A DNA stretch of 64,000 bases, taken from JAWKZG01 sp041396125 (GTDB lineage Bacteria; Pseudomonadota; Gammaproteobacteria; Competibacterales; Competibacteraceae). Positions 1 to 8,420 of this stretch are shown here, piece by piece (position 1 is the stretch's first letter; the number at the start of each line of letters is the position of its first letter). The position numbers and the translations under genes were made by a program. The notes beneath the pieces were generated by a model. It saw nothing but the letters and a program-made list of their open reading frames with translations. It was not told the DNA's origin and ran no database searches. The stretch lies in NCBI GenBank assembly GCA_041396125.1, contig JAWKZG010000010.1:161695-225694 (forward strand), given 5' to 3'.

Positions 1-560
1 TGGCGGTGGCACAATGACCTTTAGCCGCCGGGCCGCGCTGTGCCTTCCGGTGTCGCATGTGCGTGTCACTGGTTTGTAAGGCTGTCAGAAGGCGGAGAAA
101 CTCATTGATGGAACGTATTGTTGTTTCCATGGTATTACACTATAGCGCAGCTTGCCTTCGGGATCAAAATGTTGCCTGAACCGCTGACGTATCGCTGGCA
201 CCTGGCTGAATCATGCCGTAGGCGTTGGCAACCTGCATCGACAGATATCCTCGACCGGGAAAAAGGGATATCGACGCCGAATTTCTCTTGATATTCCTCA
301 CCCAGGCCAGGTGCGAAATGCTGTCGATTGACAAGCCGAGCAACTCAACTAAGGCAGAAAACCTGCTCAAGAGCTGCAAAACGCCATGAACTCGGTGTGC
401 AAACCGGCGTAAAATCAGCCGGGTGGGTATCAAACCAGCCATTTTCACGATAGTCAGCGAGTTTTTTAACACCATGTGTGGTTTTCGCTTCAAAATTGGG
501 TGCCAGTTCATTCAGGCGTGGGCATGGATGCGTCTGGCTGATGTCACTTGCAGTATTCAT
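1..560 (-). pseudogene. 1-Cys peroxiredoxin (AhpC/TSA, Prx6-like) pseudogene, truncated by window edge
   Basis: Reading leftward from an ATG at 560, the peptide opens with PRLNELAPNFEAKTTHGV and HPADFTPVCT, the resolving-cysteine-free peroxiredoxin signature with peroxidatic Cys. Later family blocks appear in other frames: LLGLSIDSISHLAWVRNI and AYGMIQPGASDTSAV (one frame), DPEGKLR (second frame), RSINEFLRLLTALQTSD (third frame) and KVIVPPP at the window edge. At least four frame changes separate them, and the segment after the active-site Cys is garbled. An intact homologue would be a cytosolic peroxide reductase of about 210-220 residues. The order of blocks is conserved, so this is one decayed gene rather than several ORFs. 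No intact copy is seen in the window. Confidence 0.9.
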
Positions 561-1081
561 GATATAGATAGCCTCTCACAAGTTTTTATCAGAATTTTTT
601 ATAAAAATAACGGGCCCGTTATTAATTATAATATTATAATTTTCTAATATTAATTGGAAATTAAATATTTTAATAACAGCGATAATAATTTCTTATCCGA
701 CTGTAAACATAAAACGCTAGAGGGATACTCGGCGTCATCACTTTATTACTGCGATTGATCGCCATGGAAAGACTGGTTTCGCTGGAATTAATCCCTTCAC
801 CTCTATACATCAAGCGGTGCTGCTGATTGCGGGAGGCATCTCATAGTTGCTACAGGCCGTAGACGCAGTCGTTTGAATTATTAATAATTTTGCAAGGCAA
901 CAATTCTGGCCTCAAAGCGGGCCGGTAACCAGACAACGGTAGGCCAAAGGTTTTGACATTAGCGGACGCATGACGGTAGGGTTTCTGGTTTCCTAAACAG
1001 TCAGGAGGTCTGTAAATTCGAAAGATATAGGTTTGACCTACTACTAACAATAAGTCTGCAAACAATAACAAGGCTTAAACA
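561..1081. other. Non-coding stretch, AT-rich promoter zone and unidentified debris
   Basis: 561-720 is strongly AT-rich and would hold the promoter of the leftward peroxiredoxin pseudogene. From about 720 to 1080 the composition rises, but no frame gives a recognisable product. I see no convincing gene, terminator or RNA here. Confidence 0.5.
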
Positions 1082-1876
1082 ATGCATATAACACTCAACT
1101 TACGCTCTGCCAGCCTCATTCCTGTTATTGCCTTTAATCTTCACACCGCAACTGGATTATTGGCTCAGGTAACGGCTCCCAACCAGTGTGTGGCCACGCC
1201 GGATTTTCCCGCAGGTAGTGCTTGTCCGGTCGGTGAAATCCGATCACCGTATTTACAGAAAGTGTTCGATAGCGGTTTTGGCGTATTCAGCGAAGAACCT
1301 CAACCGGTAGGTGCAAATGATCTTACCGTAAGCATCATCTGAGGATACCTCTTCACCTGGCACCGGACCCGAAACTACCGCCTCGTGTTCCGGCAATACC
1401 AATGAAGGCGAGTTTATATTCCTGAGGGAAGTTTTATCACCCGGTGAAGTCCACTGTATGTCAACCACGGCGCTGATTTGAACGCTGTCGGACTATCAGT
1501 GTTGATCTGCTCGATCCGGTACCGGGTAACGGTTTTGAATTCACCACTACCGGCCTGACCCTGCCAGTTTCACCCCGTATTCGGTGAAACCTAGACTTTA
1601 CTGATCTGGTTCCAACCAGACCTATACCGTGAACGAAACAGCGCTCCTCAACTGGGAACTGGAGAGCGTTATCTGCTCGGAGGCACCGCCCGTCTTAGAA
1701 ACCGGCAGTGTTACCGTTACCCCGCAAGCGGGTCTGTCTATCGACGCCACTTCGCACACCCGGCTGGCATCGTCGGCTCGGGATATCCCAACGCTGTCAT
1801 GGTGGGGCTGGGTGCTCCGATCGGTTTATTCGGTCTGGCTCTGATGTGGCGCCGGCAAGGAACGGCTAGAAGATAA
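1082..1876 (+). pseudogene. IPTL-CTERM surface protein pseudogene
   Basis: The first frame (ATG at 1082) gives a signal-peptide-like start ending near TGLLAQ and then about 60 residues before a frame break. Further right another frame reads TVNETALLNWELESVICSE and TGSVTVTPQAG, a repeat-type beta domain also found in the gene at 54607-55374 (TVNKQSPSNWALDEVICSE). It is followed by DIPTLSWWG, and, one frame over, by a hydrophobic segment GLFGLALMW ending in RRQGTARR and a stop at 1874-1876. IPTLxxWG, a membrane helix and a basic tail form the IPTL-CTERM sorting signal that exosortase H is thought to process. At least three frameshifts break the gene. It is a decayed paralogue of the 54.6-kb protein. 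Confidence 0.8.
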
Positions 1877-2118
1877 GCAATCCGGTAGTCCATACCCCGT
1901 TTTCCGCTGGCCTGGAAAAAATGGTTTTATAATGCTGGCAGCCACAGTTGTAGTTGTAGGGGCAGCTATCGTTTCCACCGGGGCAGCGTGAAGTGGCTCG
2001 CTTTGTTGTAAAGTCCGCCCAGGTCAACCCCTGGGCGGCGTGAGAAAGCGGCGGTCTCGTTCCCACTTCCTGATAGATTTGACGAACCAGTGATAACGAC
2101 GACGTAAACTCTGCCCGC

Positions 2119-2700
2119 CTATTGTCCAGCGCCTATTTCCTCAATGACATGGCCGTTATGGATGAACGATAACCCCCTGGGTGCCACTGGATACCGGCCA
2201 TAACGGCCTCTATGATGGGGCTGGTCTGCCTGCTCGCCACCCATTTGACGATGAAATTAGCACCAGAGCCGCCCCGAGTATCTTTTGGTCGATGATGAAT
2301 CTGGCTGTTGCCAACGGTGCCAGCGTATGACTGTCGTTCAGATAGTGTTCCAGCAGTTTGCCGTCAGTACCGTAGTAAGTCACTGACTGTACGATAATAG
2401 GATTGTCCGGGTCGGTGTTACGAATACTCAGCGTGGTTGCCAGTTCGCGTTTTCCTACACCGATAGATAAACATGCGAGTAAACCGGTACGTAGATAACC
2501 TGCCCGACCGGCGTTAGCGCGTCGTCCAAGGCTGGTGCAGGATAAAAGTAGTCGGATGCCTGAAAACCGGTTACTGCCGGAGGTACTCCGTTGAATTCGG
2601 AGCAGGCAACAATGCACAATAAAATTACCAGGAGGGTCGGCAGTGTGAGTGGTTTAAGAAGGTTTTGAAATTCACTTGTCAGTTGAAATAAGAGGAACAA
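2119..2700 (-). pseudogene. DUF3124-family lipoprotein pseudogene
   Basis: The leftward reading starts (TTG at 2700) with a lipoprotein-type signal, LLVILLCIVACSE, and continues to GQVIYVPVYSHVYLS. After a frame change it reads ELATTLSIRNTDPDNPI, VTYYGTDGKLLEHYL and LAPLATARFIIDQK. Another change gives GGSGANFIVKWV and PIIEAVMAG, and a last one gives SFIHNGHVIEEIG before a stop at 2119-2121. These blocks in this order match the DUF3124 family of periplasmic proteins of unknown function. Three frameshifts make it non-functional as written. It lies downstream of a LysR gene on the same strand with a 116-bp gap. Confidence 0.82.
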
Positions 2701-2816
2701 GTCAGACGATGCAGCTGGTGCTCTGTTTCTGTTAGCGCCAATAAGAAGCCTGATTCAAATAATTATATGGCCAACCGTTCACCGTGCAACGCCTGGCTAT
2801 CGGGTAACCAGCATAT

Positions 2817-3743
2817 TCAAGTCTTGCGTAGTTGCTTCGCCAGTGCATCCCCGACAAATTTCATAAAAGCCCGAACCCGTGCAGTATTGCGAAGGTCGGG
2901 GTGGGTAACCATCCATACCGGCAAACCAAGCTCATCAATCGGGTCCGAGACAGCGACCAGTTCGGGGTGTTTGTCTTCCATGAAAGTTGGCAGTACACCG
3001 ACCCCTATTCCAGTACGCAACATTGCTGCTTTCGCATTGAAAAAATCGACCCGCACGCGCACATTAGCGCGGGCTAGATGCTGACGCGTCCAGACATCGT
3101 AGACACGGGCAGCTGCATCGCGCTCGAATGCTACCCAGGGTGCTTCGCGGATCAGTACGTCGAGCGGTGTGATTTGCTGGGGTAGTCCGGGTTCGCCGCG
3201 CCGTGCATAAACTGCGCATTGGGTCATACCCAGTTGGCGGGCGATGAGATGTTCGGCGACATGACCCGACAGGCGCAGTGCCACATCGGCTTCGCGGTAG
3301 CTCCAGCTCTGCGCCAGATTAGCCTGCCGGCTGGACAGGTCGGCAAGAAAAGCATTTTCGATGACCTCTACCTCGATGCCGGGGTAGGCGTGCGCGAAAT
3401 CGGCCAGAGGTTCTGGCAATAGGTGCTCCATCACAACAAAGGCAGTAGCGACCCGCAATGGCCCGGTCAATTCGCGGTCGGCACCAAGAATCTGGCGTTC
3501 GATCTCGTCGGCGCGCAGTGCCATCTGGCGTGCCCGTTCGAGCAGCGCAGTACCGGCTTCGGTTGGCACATAGCCACGGCGCAGACGGTCAAATAAGCGG
3601 GTGCCGAGTTGCGCCTCCAGGGTATCAAGGCGACGCAGTACCGTCGTGTGGTTGACCCCCAGCGACCTGGCTGCCCCGGCGAGTGTTCCCGCCCGCCCGA
3701 TGGCCAGGGCATAGCGCAGATGATCCCAATTTATCGATGGCAT
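2817..3743 (-). CDS. LysR-family transcriptional regulator
   Basis: A 308-residue protein with an N-terminal winged helix-turn-helix (residues about 1-62: WDHLRYALAIGRAGTLAGAA, then VNHTTVLRRLDTLE) and a C-terminal LysR substrate-binding domain from about residue 90. The open frame extends 34 codons upstream, but the family starts exactly at MPSINWDHLRYAL, so ATG at 3743 is chosen. The length is normal for the family. The effector and targets cannot be read from sequence. The divergent neighbour is the EctD-like dioxygenase at 3927, and LysR proteins often control the divergent gene, so that is the best candidate target (inference). Confidence 0.93.
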   Translation of the reverse strand: MPSINWDHLRYALAIGRAGTLAGAARSLGVNHTTVLRRLDTLEAQLGTRLFDRLRRGYVPTEAGTALLERARQMALRADEIERQILGADRELTGPLRVATAFVVMEHLLPEPLADFAHAYPGIEVEVIENAFLADLSSRQANLAQSWSYREADVALRLSGHVAEHLIARQLGMTQCAVYARRGEPGLPQQITPLDVLIREAPWVAFERDAAARVYDVWTRQHLARANVRVRVDFFNAKAAMLRTGIGVGVLPTFMEDKHPELVAVSDPIDELGLPVWMVTHPDLRNTARVRAFMKFVGDALAKQLRKT

Positions 3744-3926
3744 CGTATGTGCGTTTTTGCAAAGATTAACTGCAGTATGCCATGTTGTGCGCATAGATGA
3801 ACAGTTGCATAGTGATATCAACGCGCCTGGTTTGACTGCGAGCACCCGCTATGGCGCTGGAGGGTACACTCGTTATGAGCACTGAGTATCCACGGCACAA
3901 CTGTAACCAACAAAAGAGGATTGAAA

Positions 3927-4712
3927 ATGAAGCTTACTGAGCAAGAAATAAGTTTTTTTGAAAAGAAAGGCTACGTCATCAGACCGAATCTGTTCTCGAA
4001 GGACGAGGTGCAGAGTCTGCGGGACGGGCTGCAGGATATTTACACCCATCATCTTGACCGCCCGGAAATAGCCAGAGAGAAGAACAATGATGCACCGCGC
4101 CTGATATTTGGAGCAGACAAATTCAGTGACCCCTTTTATAAACTCTCCCGTCACCCGCGCTGGCTTGGGCCGGCAAAGCAACTCCTGGGTGATGAGGTCT
4201 ATATTCATCAATTGCGGATCAATCCGAAAAAGGAATTTGAGGGCGAAGGATTCTGGTGGCATCAGGATTTTGCAACCTGGCATTACGAAGACAATATGCC
4301 TACTTCCAATGCCTTGATGATCGCTGTTTTTCTTGATGATATCTATGAAACGAACGGACCGCTCATGGTTATTCCCGGTTCGCATCATCACGGTGAAATC
4401 CCCGAGCGCTCGCCGGATACAGACAAAACCGGCTACACCGTCATGGATATTGAAAATGAAACGGTCAAGAGGCTGGTCGAGGAAGGTGGCATCGAAGCCT
4501 TGACCGGGTCTGCCGGTAGCATCATGTTCATGCATTGCAACCTGCTGCATGCTTCCGCCGGCAACGTTACGCCGTGGCCACGGACGATTGTTTATATCAA
4601 TGCCAACTCGGTGAATAATCAACCCACCAATTTGCGGCGGGCTGAATACCATTGCAATCGGGATTTCTCCCCTTTGCAGCCGTTACAGGATGATTGCCTG
4701 AGCCGTCCCTGA
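3927..4712 (+). CDS. EctD-like Fe(II)/2-oxoglutarate dioxygenase (phytanoyl-CoA hydroxylase family)
   Basis: A 261-residue cytosolic oxygenase. The iron-binding facial triad is visible as HxD in FWWHQDFATWH (about H112, D114) and a distal His in CNLLHAS (about H208). The block QLRINPKKEFEGEGFWWHQD followed by NGPLMVIPGSH is close to ectoine hydroxylase EctD (RINYKPGFEGKGFNWHSD, NGPLMLVPGSH), although the protein lacks the roughly 40-residue N-terminal arm of EctD. ATG 3927 sits 6 nt after AGAGGA; a TTG at 3921 would abut it. No ectABC genes are nearby, so the substrate may be proline or another small amino acid rather than ectoine. It is divergent from a LysR gene. Confidence 0.85.
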   Translation: MKLTEQEISFFEKKGYVIRPNLFSKDEVQSLRDGLQDIYTHHLDRPEIAREKNNDAPRLIFGADKFSDPFYKLSRHPRWLGPAKQLLGDEVYIHQLRINPKKEFEGEGFWWHQDFATWHYEDNMPTSNALMIAVFLDDIYETNGPLMVIPGSHHHGEIPERSPDTDKTGYTVMDIENETVKRLVEEGGIEALTGSAGSIMFMHCNLLHASAGNVTPWPRTIVYINANSVNNQPTNLRRAEYHCNRDFSPLQPLQDDCLSRP

Positions 4713-4770
4713 ACTTAGCTATGCCGATGTAGCCCGGATAAAATGAAAGGGCAACCGGGAAGAAATATAT

Positions 4771-4810
4771 CTTCCCGAATTAGGCAGGGCCTTCCCGAAT
4801 TAGGCAGGGC
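4771..4810. repeat. Perfect 2 x 20-bp tandem duplication
   Basis: CTTCCCGAATTAGGCAGGGC occurs twice head to tail (4771-4790, 4791-4810) with no mismatch, in the spacer between the dioxygenase and the FMN-binding gene. Absence of divergence suggests a recent slippage event. Confidence 0.97.
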
Positions 4811-4988
4811 AAGGTACGAGCGACACGGTTGAATCGTTTATAGTGGTATACCCGCAACTCGAAAGTGATCCGGAAAACCAGCATCAGCATCGTCGATCCA
4901 ACGTTCTGGATAACAATAAGTAAGTTATGACGACAATCGCTAAGCTCGATTTTATAATCAATTAAATGATCTAAAGGATATAAGAGTT

Positions 4989-5597
4989 ATGAGTATTACC
5001 AATACCGCAGAATTGCGTGCACATTACGGCGAACCCAGTGAGCTGGTACAGCGCAAAGTATTACCCAAGCTCGATATCCATTGCCGCAATTTAATTGAAG
5101 CATCACCGTTTTTGGTGATTGCCACGGCGGATGAAACGGGTCGGACTGATGCCTCGCCGCGGGGTGATAGTCCCGGCTTTGTCGCTGTTTTAGACGAGCA
5201 TACGTTATTGTTACCAGATCGCCCTGGCAATCGAAGACTTGACACACATCGCAACATCCTGGCAAATCCGCATGTAGGTCTGATTTTTTTTATCCCGGGA
5301 ATGAACGAAACTCTACGGGTAAATGGCCGGGCTGAACTAATAACGGATAAGGAACGATTAGCGAGCCTGGCAGTACGCGGTAAACTGCCACTTGCTGGTT
5401 TGTTAATACATATTGAGGAAGCATTTTTGCATTGTGCGAAAGCGCTAATAAGATCGGATTTATGGAATTCTGAAAAACATATTCCACGAAGCACTTTCCC
5501 CTCTATGGGAAAAATGATCGCTGACCAAATCAGTGGTATTGATGCTGAGGAAGCAGAACGTGTTGTACAAGAGTCTATTGAAAAAAGACTTTATTGA
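4989..5597 (+). CDS. Pyridoxamine 5'-phosphate oxidase-like FMN-binding protein (MSMEG_1061 type)
   Basis: A 202-residue protein with the split-barrel flavin-binding fold: FLVIATADETGRTDASPRGD near residue 45-60, then LLPDRPGNRRLDTHRNIL and HVGLIFFIPGMNETLRVNG, which are the usual blocks of the PPOX-class FMN-dependent family. The C-terminal third (HCAKALIRSDLW) is the part that typically closes over the flavin in this subfamily. Start ATG 4989 follows AAAGGATATAAG. Its substrate is unknown; members reduce or oxidise small compounds using FMN or F420. It stands alone, with a 276-bp spacer upstream and a MITE downstream. Confidence 0.85.
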   Translation: MSITNTAELRAHYGEPSELVQRKVLPKLDIHCRNLIEASPFLVIATADETGRTDASPRGDSPGFVAVLDEHTLLLPDRPGNRRLDTHRNILANPHVGLIFFIPGMNETLRVNGRAELITDKERLASLAVRGKLPLAGLLIHIEEAFLHCAKALIRSDLWNSEKHIPRSTFPSMGKMIADQISGIDAEEAERVVQESIEKRLY

Positions 5598-5643
5598 TGG
5601 GTAAGGGGCTACATATGTAGTTAAACTATCCGTATGACGCGTT

Positions 5644-5778
5644 ACTTGTCACCCAGGGCGATTGCATGAGACTCATAAATAGCTGATTTGTAAGGGTTTT
5701 AAAAAACCAGCAAAATTTATTAATTTATTTATTTTCAGTAAGTTACCGATTTTCATGCAATCGCCCTGACTTGTCACC
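5644..5778. mobile_element. Miniature inverted-repeat element (MITE, 115 bp) with 10-bp target duplication
   Basis: CAGGGCGATTGCATGA at 5654-5669 is repeated as its perfect reverse complement at 5753-5768 (16-bp terminal inverted repeats). The 115-bp element is flanked by identical direct repeats ACTTGTCACC at 5644-5653 and 5769-5778. The interior is AT-rich with no ORF. This is the textbook structure of a non-autonomous insertion. CAGGG ends and an 8-10 bp target duplication are most like the ISAs1 family; IS4-type elements also make 9-12 bp duplications. No helper transposase is in the window. Confidence 0.93.
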
Positions 5779-5965
5779 CACGCTGGCCGGGATATGTAGT
5801 GAACCATGTCACACACACGATCCTGGCGTACGTGTTTGGCCGGCGTAAATACGTCGTTTTTACTCAACTTAAAGCATTCATATCCAATTACAGCTTTGAC
5901 CCACCACCCGATTTTAAACCACTAGCAAAACAAAAAAGCATCGTCAGACAGCAACGGGAGATCGC

Positions 5966-6571
5966 ATGAGTTTCATTGATTGTTTTCGGCATGAGATGGT
6001 TGGGTATTTTGGCGGGGTTCCTGTTTATCATCCGCTGCAGAAAATGTCAGGCGACTTTAGCTGCGACGAAACTCAGTTGGTGCTGGGCGGCGGTTGCGGC
6101 GAGCATCCTGCGCTTATCATCAAAAACCCCCTGGCTTCGGTCGCGTGGTTCCTGCGTTCGGAAATAGACGAACTGGCACAGATTGCCGCTCAAGATAGTG
6201 AACATCCCTTCAATGCAGTACAAGGCAAATGGGAGTATCTGGTTGAAAAATATGATAACAAGAATCACGTAGAGCATCTCGAATTCTGCGAATGGTCGGT
6301 GGCGACCTATAAACATTTCTTCGAGCGCTGTACGTCTCTTGCCATGTTGAATCCGTTTTTCGAGGAATCAGATCAATGCTTTGAAAGCTGGCTGATCATG
6401 GGATTTGGTGAATTTATTTTTTTCGCTATGCCGGAGCTGGCGGCTGAAATTGTCGGGCAGTTAGAGAATCCGTATGATTATTTTGGCCCGATGCGGTTCA
6501 ATAATATTCTGATCGTGCCGAAAAATGCGCCGGTTTTCGCCAATGCCGGCAATGCGTTTACTTTCTTGTAA
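5966..6571 (+). CDS. Hypothetical protein
   Basis: A 201-residue protein not recognised from its sequence. Start ATG 5966 follows GGGAGATCGC, a good ribosome binding site. It has no signal peptide and no membrane segment; it is acidic and rich in aromatic residues (WEYLVEKYDN, LEFCEWSVATYKHFFERC, NPYDYFGPMRFNN), with a glycine-rich turn LVLGGGCGEHPALI near residue 40. Coding quality is good, with no frame breaks, in a neighbourhood full of damaged genes, so it is probably functional. Neither neighbour suggests a role: a MITE lies upstream and a convergent surface protein downstream. Confidence 0.75.
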   Translation: MSFIDCFRHEMVGYFGGVPVYHPLQKMSGDFSCDETQLVLGGGCGEHPALIIKNPLASVAWFLRSEIDELAQIAAQDSEHPFNAVQGKWEYLVEKYDNKNHVEHLEFCEWSVATYKHFFERCTSLAMLNPFFEESDQCFESWLIMGFGEFIFFAMPELAAEIVGQLENPYDYFGPMRFNNILIVPKNAPVFANAGNAFTFL

Positions 6572-6682
6572 GCTTATCCTGCTAAGGCAAACGATTGATG
6601 GGTGTTGGGGTCGACCGTTGCTGTTCCGGCAACCGGTGTGGCGGGTTTAGCGCCCGCCACGCCGGAGCAGAGGTTTCACTCC

Positions 6683-8088
6683 TCAATCGGTAACCAAGGG
6701 AATGGTCTCATTATCCGTTAATGGCCCGCCACTACCGCTGTGGCCCTGATCATTAATCGAAACGGTCAAACTGGTGTTTTGGTGCCGGCTCAGGATGGAG
6801 ACAGTATTATCGGTGACATTTCCCGTTACCAGCTCCGGTTTGCTGTCGCCGTTAATATCTCCGGCGGCCAGCGAGAATGGATTGGCGCCGACAGAATAAT
6901 CCGAACGGTTAGCGACAGAGAGCGTACCCAAGCTGCTAGTGTTTAGAAAAACCGATAACGTAGCCGAATTAGAACTCGGTACTGCGATGTCAAGTTTGCT
7001 GTCGTCATTAAGCTCTGCCAGTACTACCGTTTTGCGCCCACTGCCTGTGCTGCCGCCGGGAGTCAGGGTATAGCTGAAATCATCTGTCGGCCCGCCTTCG
7101 TTGCAAAAATCGGGATCAGGCTGATACGTCAGGTCAGCGCCCGCATTGGTAATAACAACAGTACCGTTGAGCGGGGCTGTAACACTGGCAATACTGCGCG
7201 GACCGCCATCGGCATCGGTGTCATTGGCGAGCACATCCAGCACGGTGGCCGGGGCGTCTTCCATGATACTGGCTGTATCCGCGACAGCGACAGGCGGCAG
7301 ATCGGTAAATCGGTAAACTCCCCAACATCCGCCACGTCGAGCCGGAAATACAAATTGCCCTGCGAAAGGCTGGCAAAAGCGGCGGCAAGGTCGGTGTCTG
7401 TGCCGGTCGTATCGCCCAGCGGATCAGTGCCCACGGGATTTTGTCCTGCCCAGTCGTCCACCTGCCCGTCCAGTGCGGCGGCCAGCACGATACTGCTAAC
7501 CAGCACCAGCAGCAGTGCACCGAGCAACTGTTGACCACCGCGGCCTTGTAAATGCCGGTACAGCAGCACCACAAACAGGAGCATCAGTACGGCCAGGCCG
7601 GCTTCCGTCAGTGTCGGTACGGCGTTAGGTGTTTGTTGCAGGCCGGGCAGAATTATCGGCGTGTTAGCGTCTGGCAGCATATCGGCATCCTGGCCGTTGG
7701 CGCTGACAAAATACAAGCGCACTGACTGCCCCAGCGGCGCAATGGCATCTGCTGCCACCGCCAGTTCGATAACATCCGCGCCATTGATGCCATTATTCAG
7801 GCCAAGCGGATACGGTGTGGTCGGCAGTGGCACGGGAGCAGCGAAACTCCCGCCGGTGCAGCTTTCCAGGATGAGGCTGTCTATTTGCGGACTGCCTGGA
7901 TTTGCCATATCCAGTGTGGCGGTCAGGCGCTGTTCGATGCCTGCCAGTGCGAAAGGGGTGGTGATAACACAACCGGTAGTAGAGTTGCTGTCAGTGTCAA
8001 GCAATACCGAGTAAGTGGTTTGTGCCCAGCCAAGTAGCGGTGCAAACAGTAAGCTACACAGCAGTAGAGTGCGTGTTTTGGATAGCAT
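6683..8088 (-). pseudogene. Secreted protein with mid-protein IPTL-like sorting signal ('midcut-by-XrtH' type), frameshifted
   Basis: ATG 8088 follows GGAG with a 9-nt gap. The protein begins with a signal peptide (LLLCSLLFAPLLGWAQ), then a beta domain, then NAVPTLTEAGLAVLMLLFVV and LYRHLQGR at about residues 155-185: a VPTL sorting motif, helix and basic cluster in the middle of the chain. A second helix (LLGALLLVLVSSIVLAAA) and a DGQVDDWAG domain follow. The chain shifts frame at 7302-7317, where an 8-bp tandem duplication occurs; in the other frame it continues as a cadherin-like repeat (ATVLDVLANDTDADGG) and FG-GAP/VCBS-like repeats (AAGDINGDSKPELVTGN) to a stop at 6683. Removing one 8-bp unit restores one frame of about 465 codons. 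I recall a family named midcut-by-XrtH with this layout; assignment to it is tentative. Confidence 0.72.
7302..7317. repeat. 8-bp tandem duplication causing a frameshift
   Basis: TCGGTAAA occurs twice in tandem on the plus strand. On the coding (minus) strand this is TTTACCGA twice, between GEFTDLP and the resumed frame PPVAVADTASI. One extra 8-bp unit accounts for the change of frame. Confidence 0.9.
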
Positions 8089-8103
8089 TATTGTTATCTC
8101 CAA

Positions 8104-8420
8104 AATTGAGAACGGATTGTTAGTGTTATTTTTACGCTGACTGCGTTTGCTTGTTCAGAGTGCGTCGGTTGCCTCCAAGGTCTGAGAGGGCAGCCGTCCC
8201 CAAGCCTGAGAAAATGCTGCTGTGATGTCTTCCAGAGCAGACAGGGGCCGATCCCAAATTTGAAGAAAAGGGGGGGTTCTAGTGCAAGCCTTTTCGTGCC
8301 GACAAGTCTGCAGGACAAAACCAGCAGCTGTTGTTCCGGTTCCAGCCGGCCCCGATCAGGTTTGCGTCGCTCGCGAAAGCCATCGAAAATGCCCGCACCC
8401 CACACTGAATATTTTTTCTA
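8104..8420. other. Spacer upstream of rtcR and of the surface-protein gene
   Basis: A divergent spacer of about 315 bp that must hold both promoters. On the minus strand a short open stretch (LSALEDITAAFSQAWGRLPS) ends at a stop near 8156; it might be the tail of a lost gene, but I cannot name it. No clear operator or terminator. Confidence 0.4.

Noticed and set aside
940..1010. GEMM-like fragments (GCCAAAGG, GCGGACGCATGACGG) upstream of the IPTL pseudogene
   Set aside because: Only short pieces agree with a c-di-GMP aptamer; there is no GNRA stem and no conserved 3' strand.
1866..2118. Short ORF and hydrophobic stretch (ATVVVVGAAIVSTGAA) between two pseudogenes
   Set aside because: No start site, no family and very short; could be chance or debris.
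3873..4652. 259-codon minus-strand ORF opposite the EctD-like gene
   Set aside because: The plus-strand frame holds all conserved dioxygenase motifs; the antisense product matches nothing.
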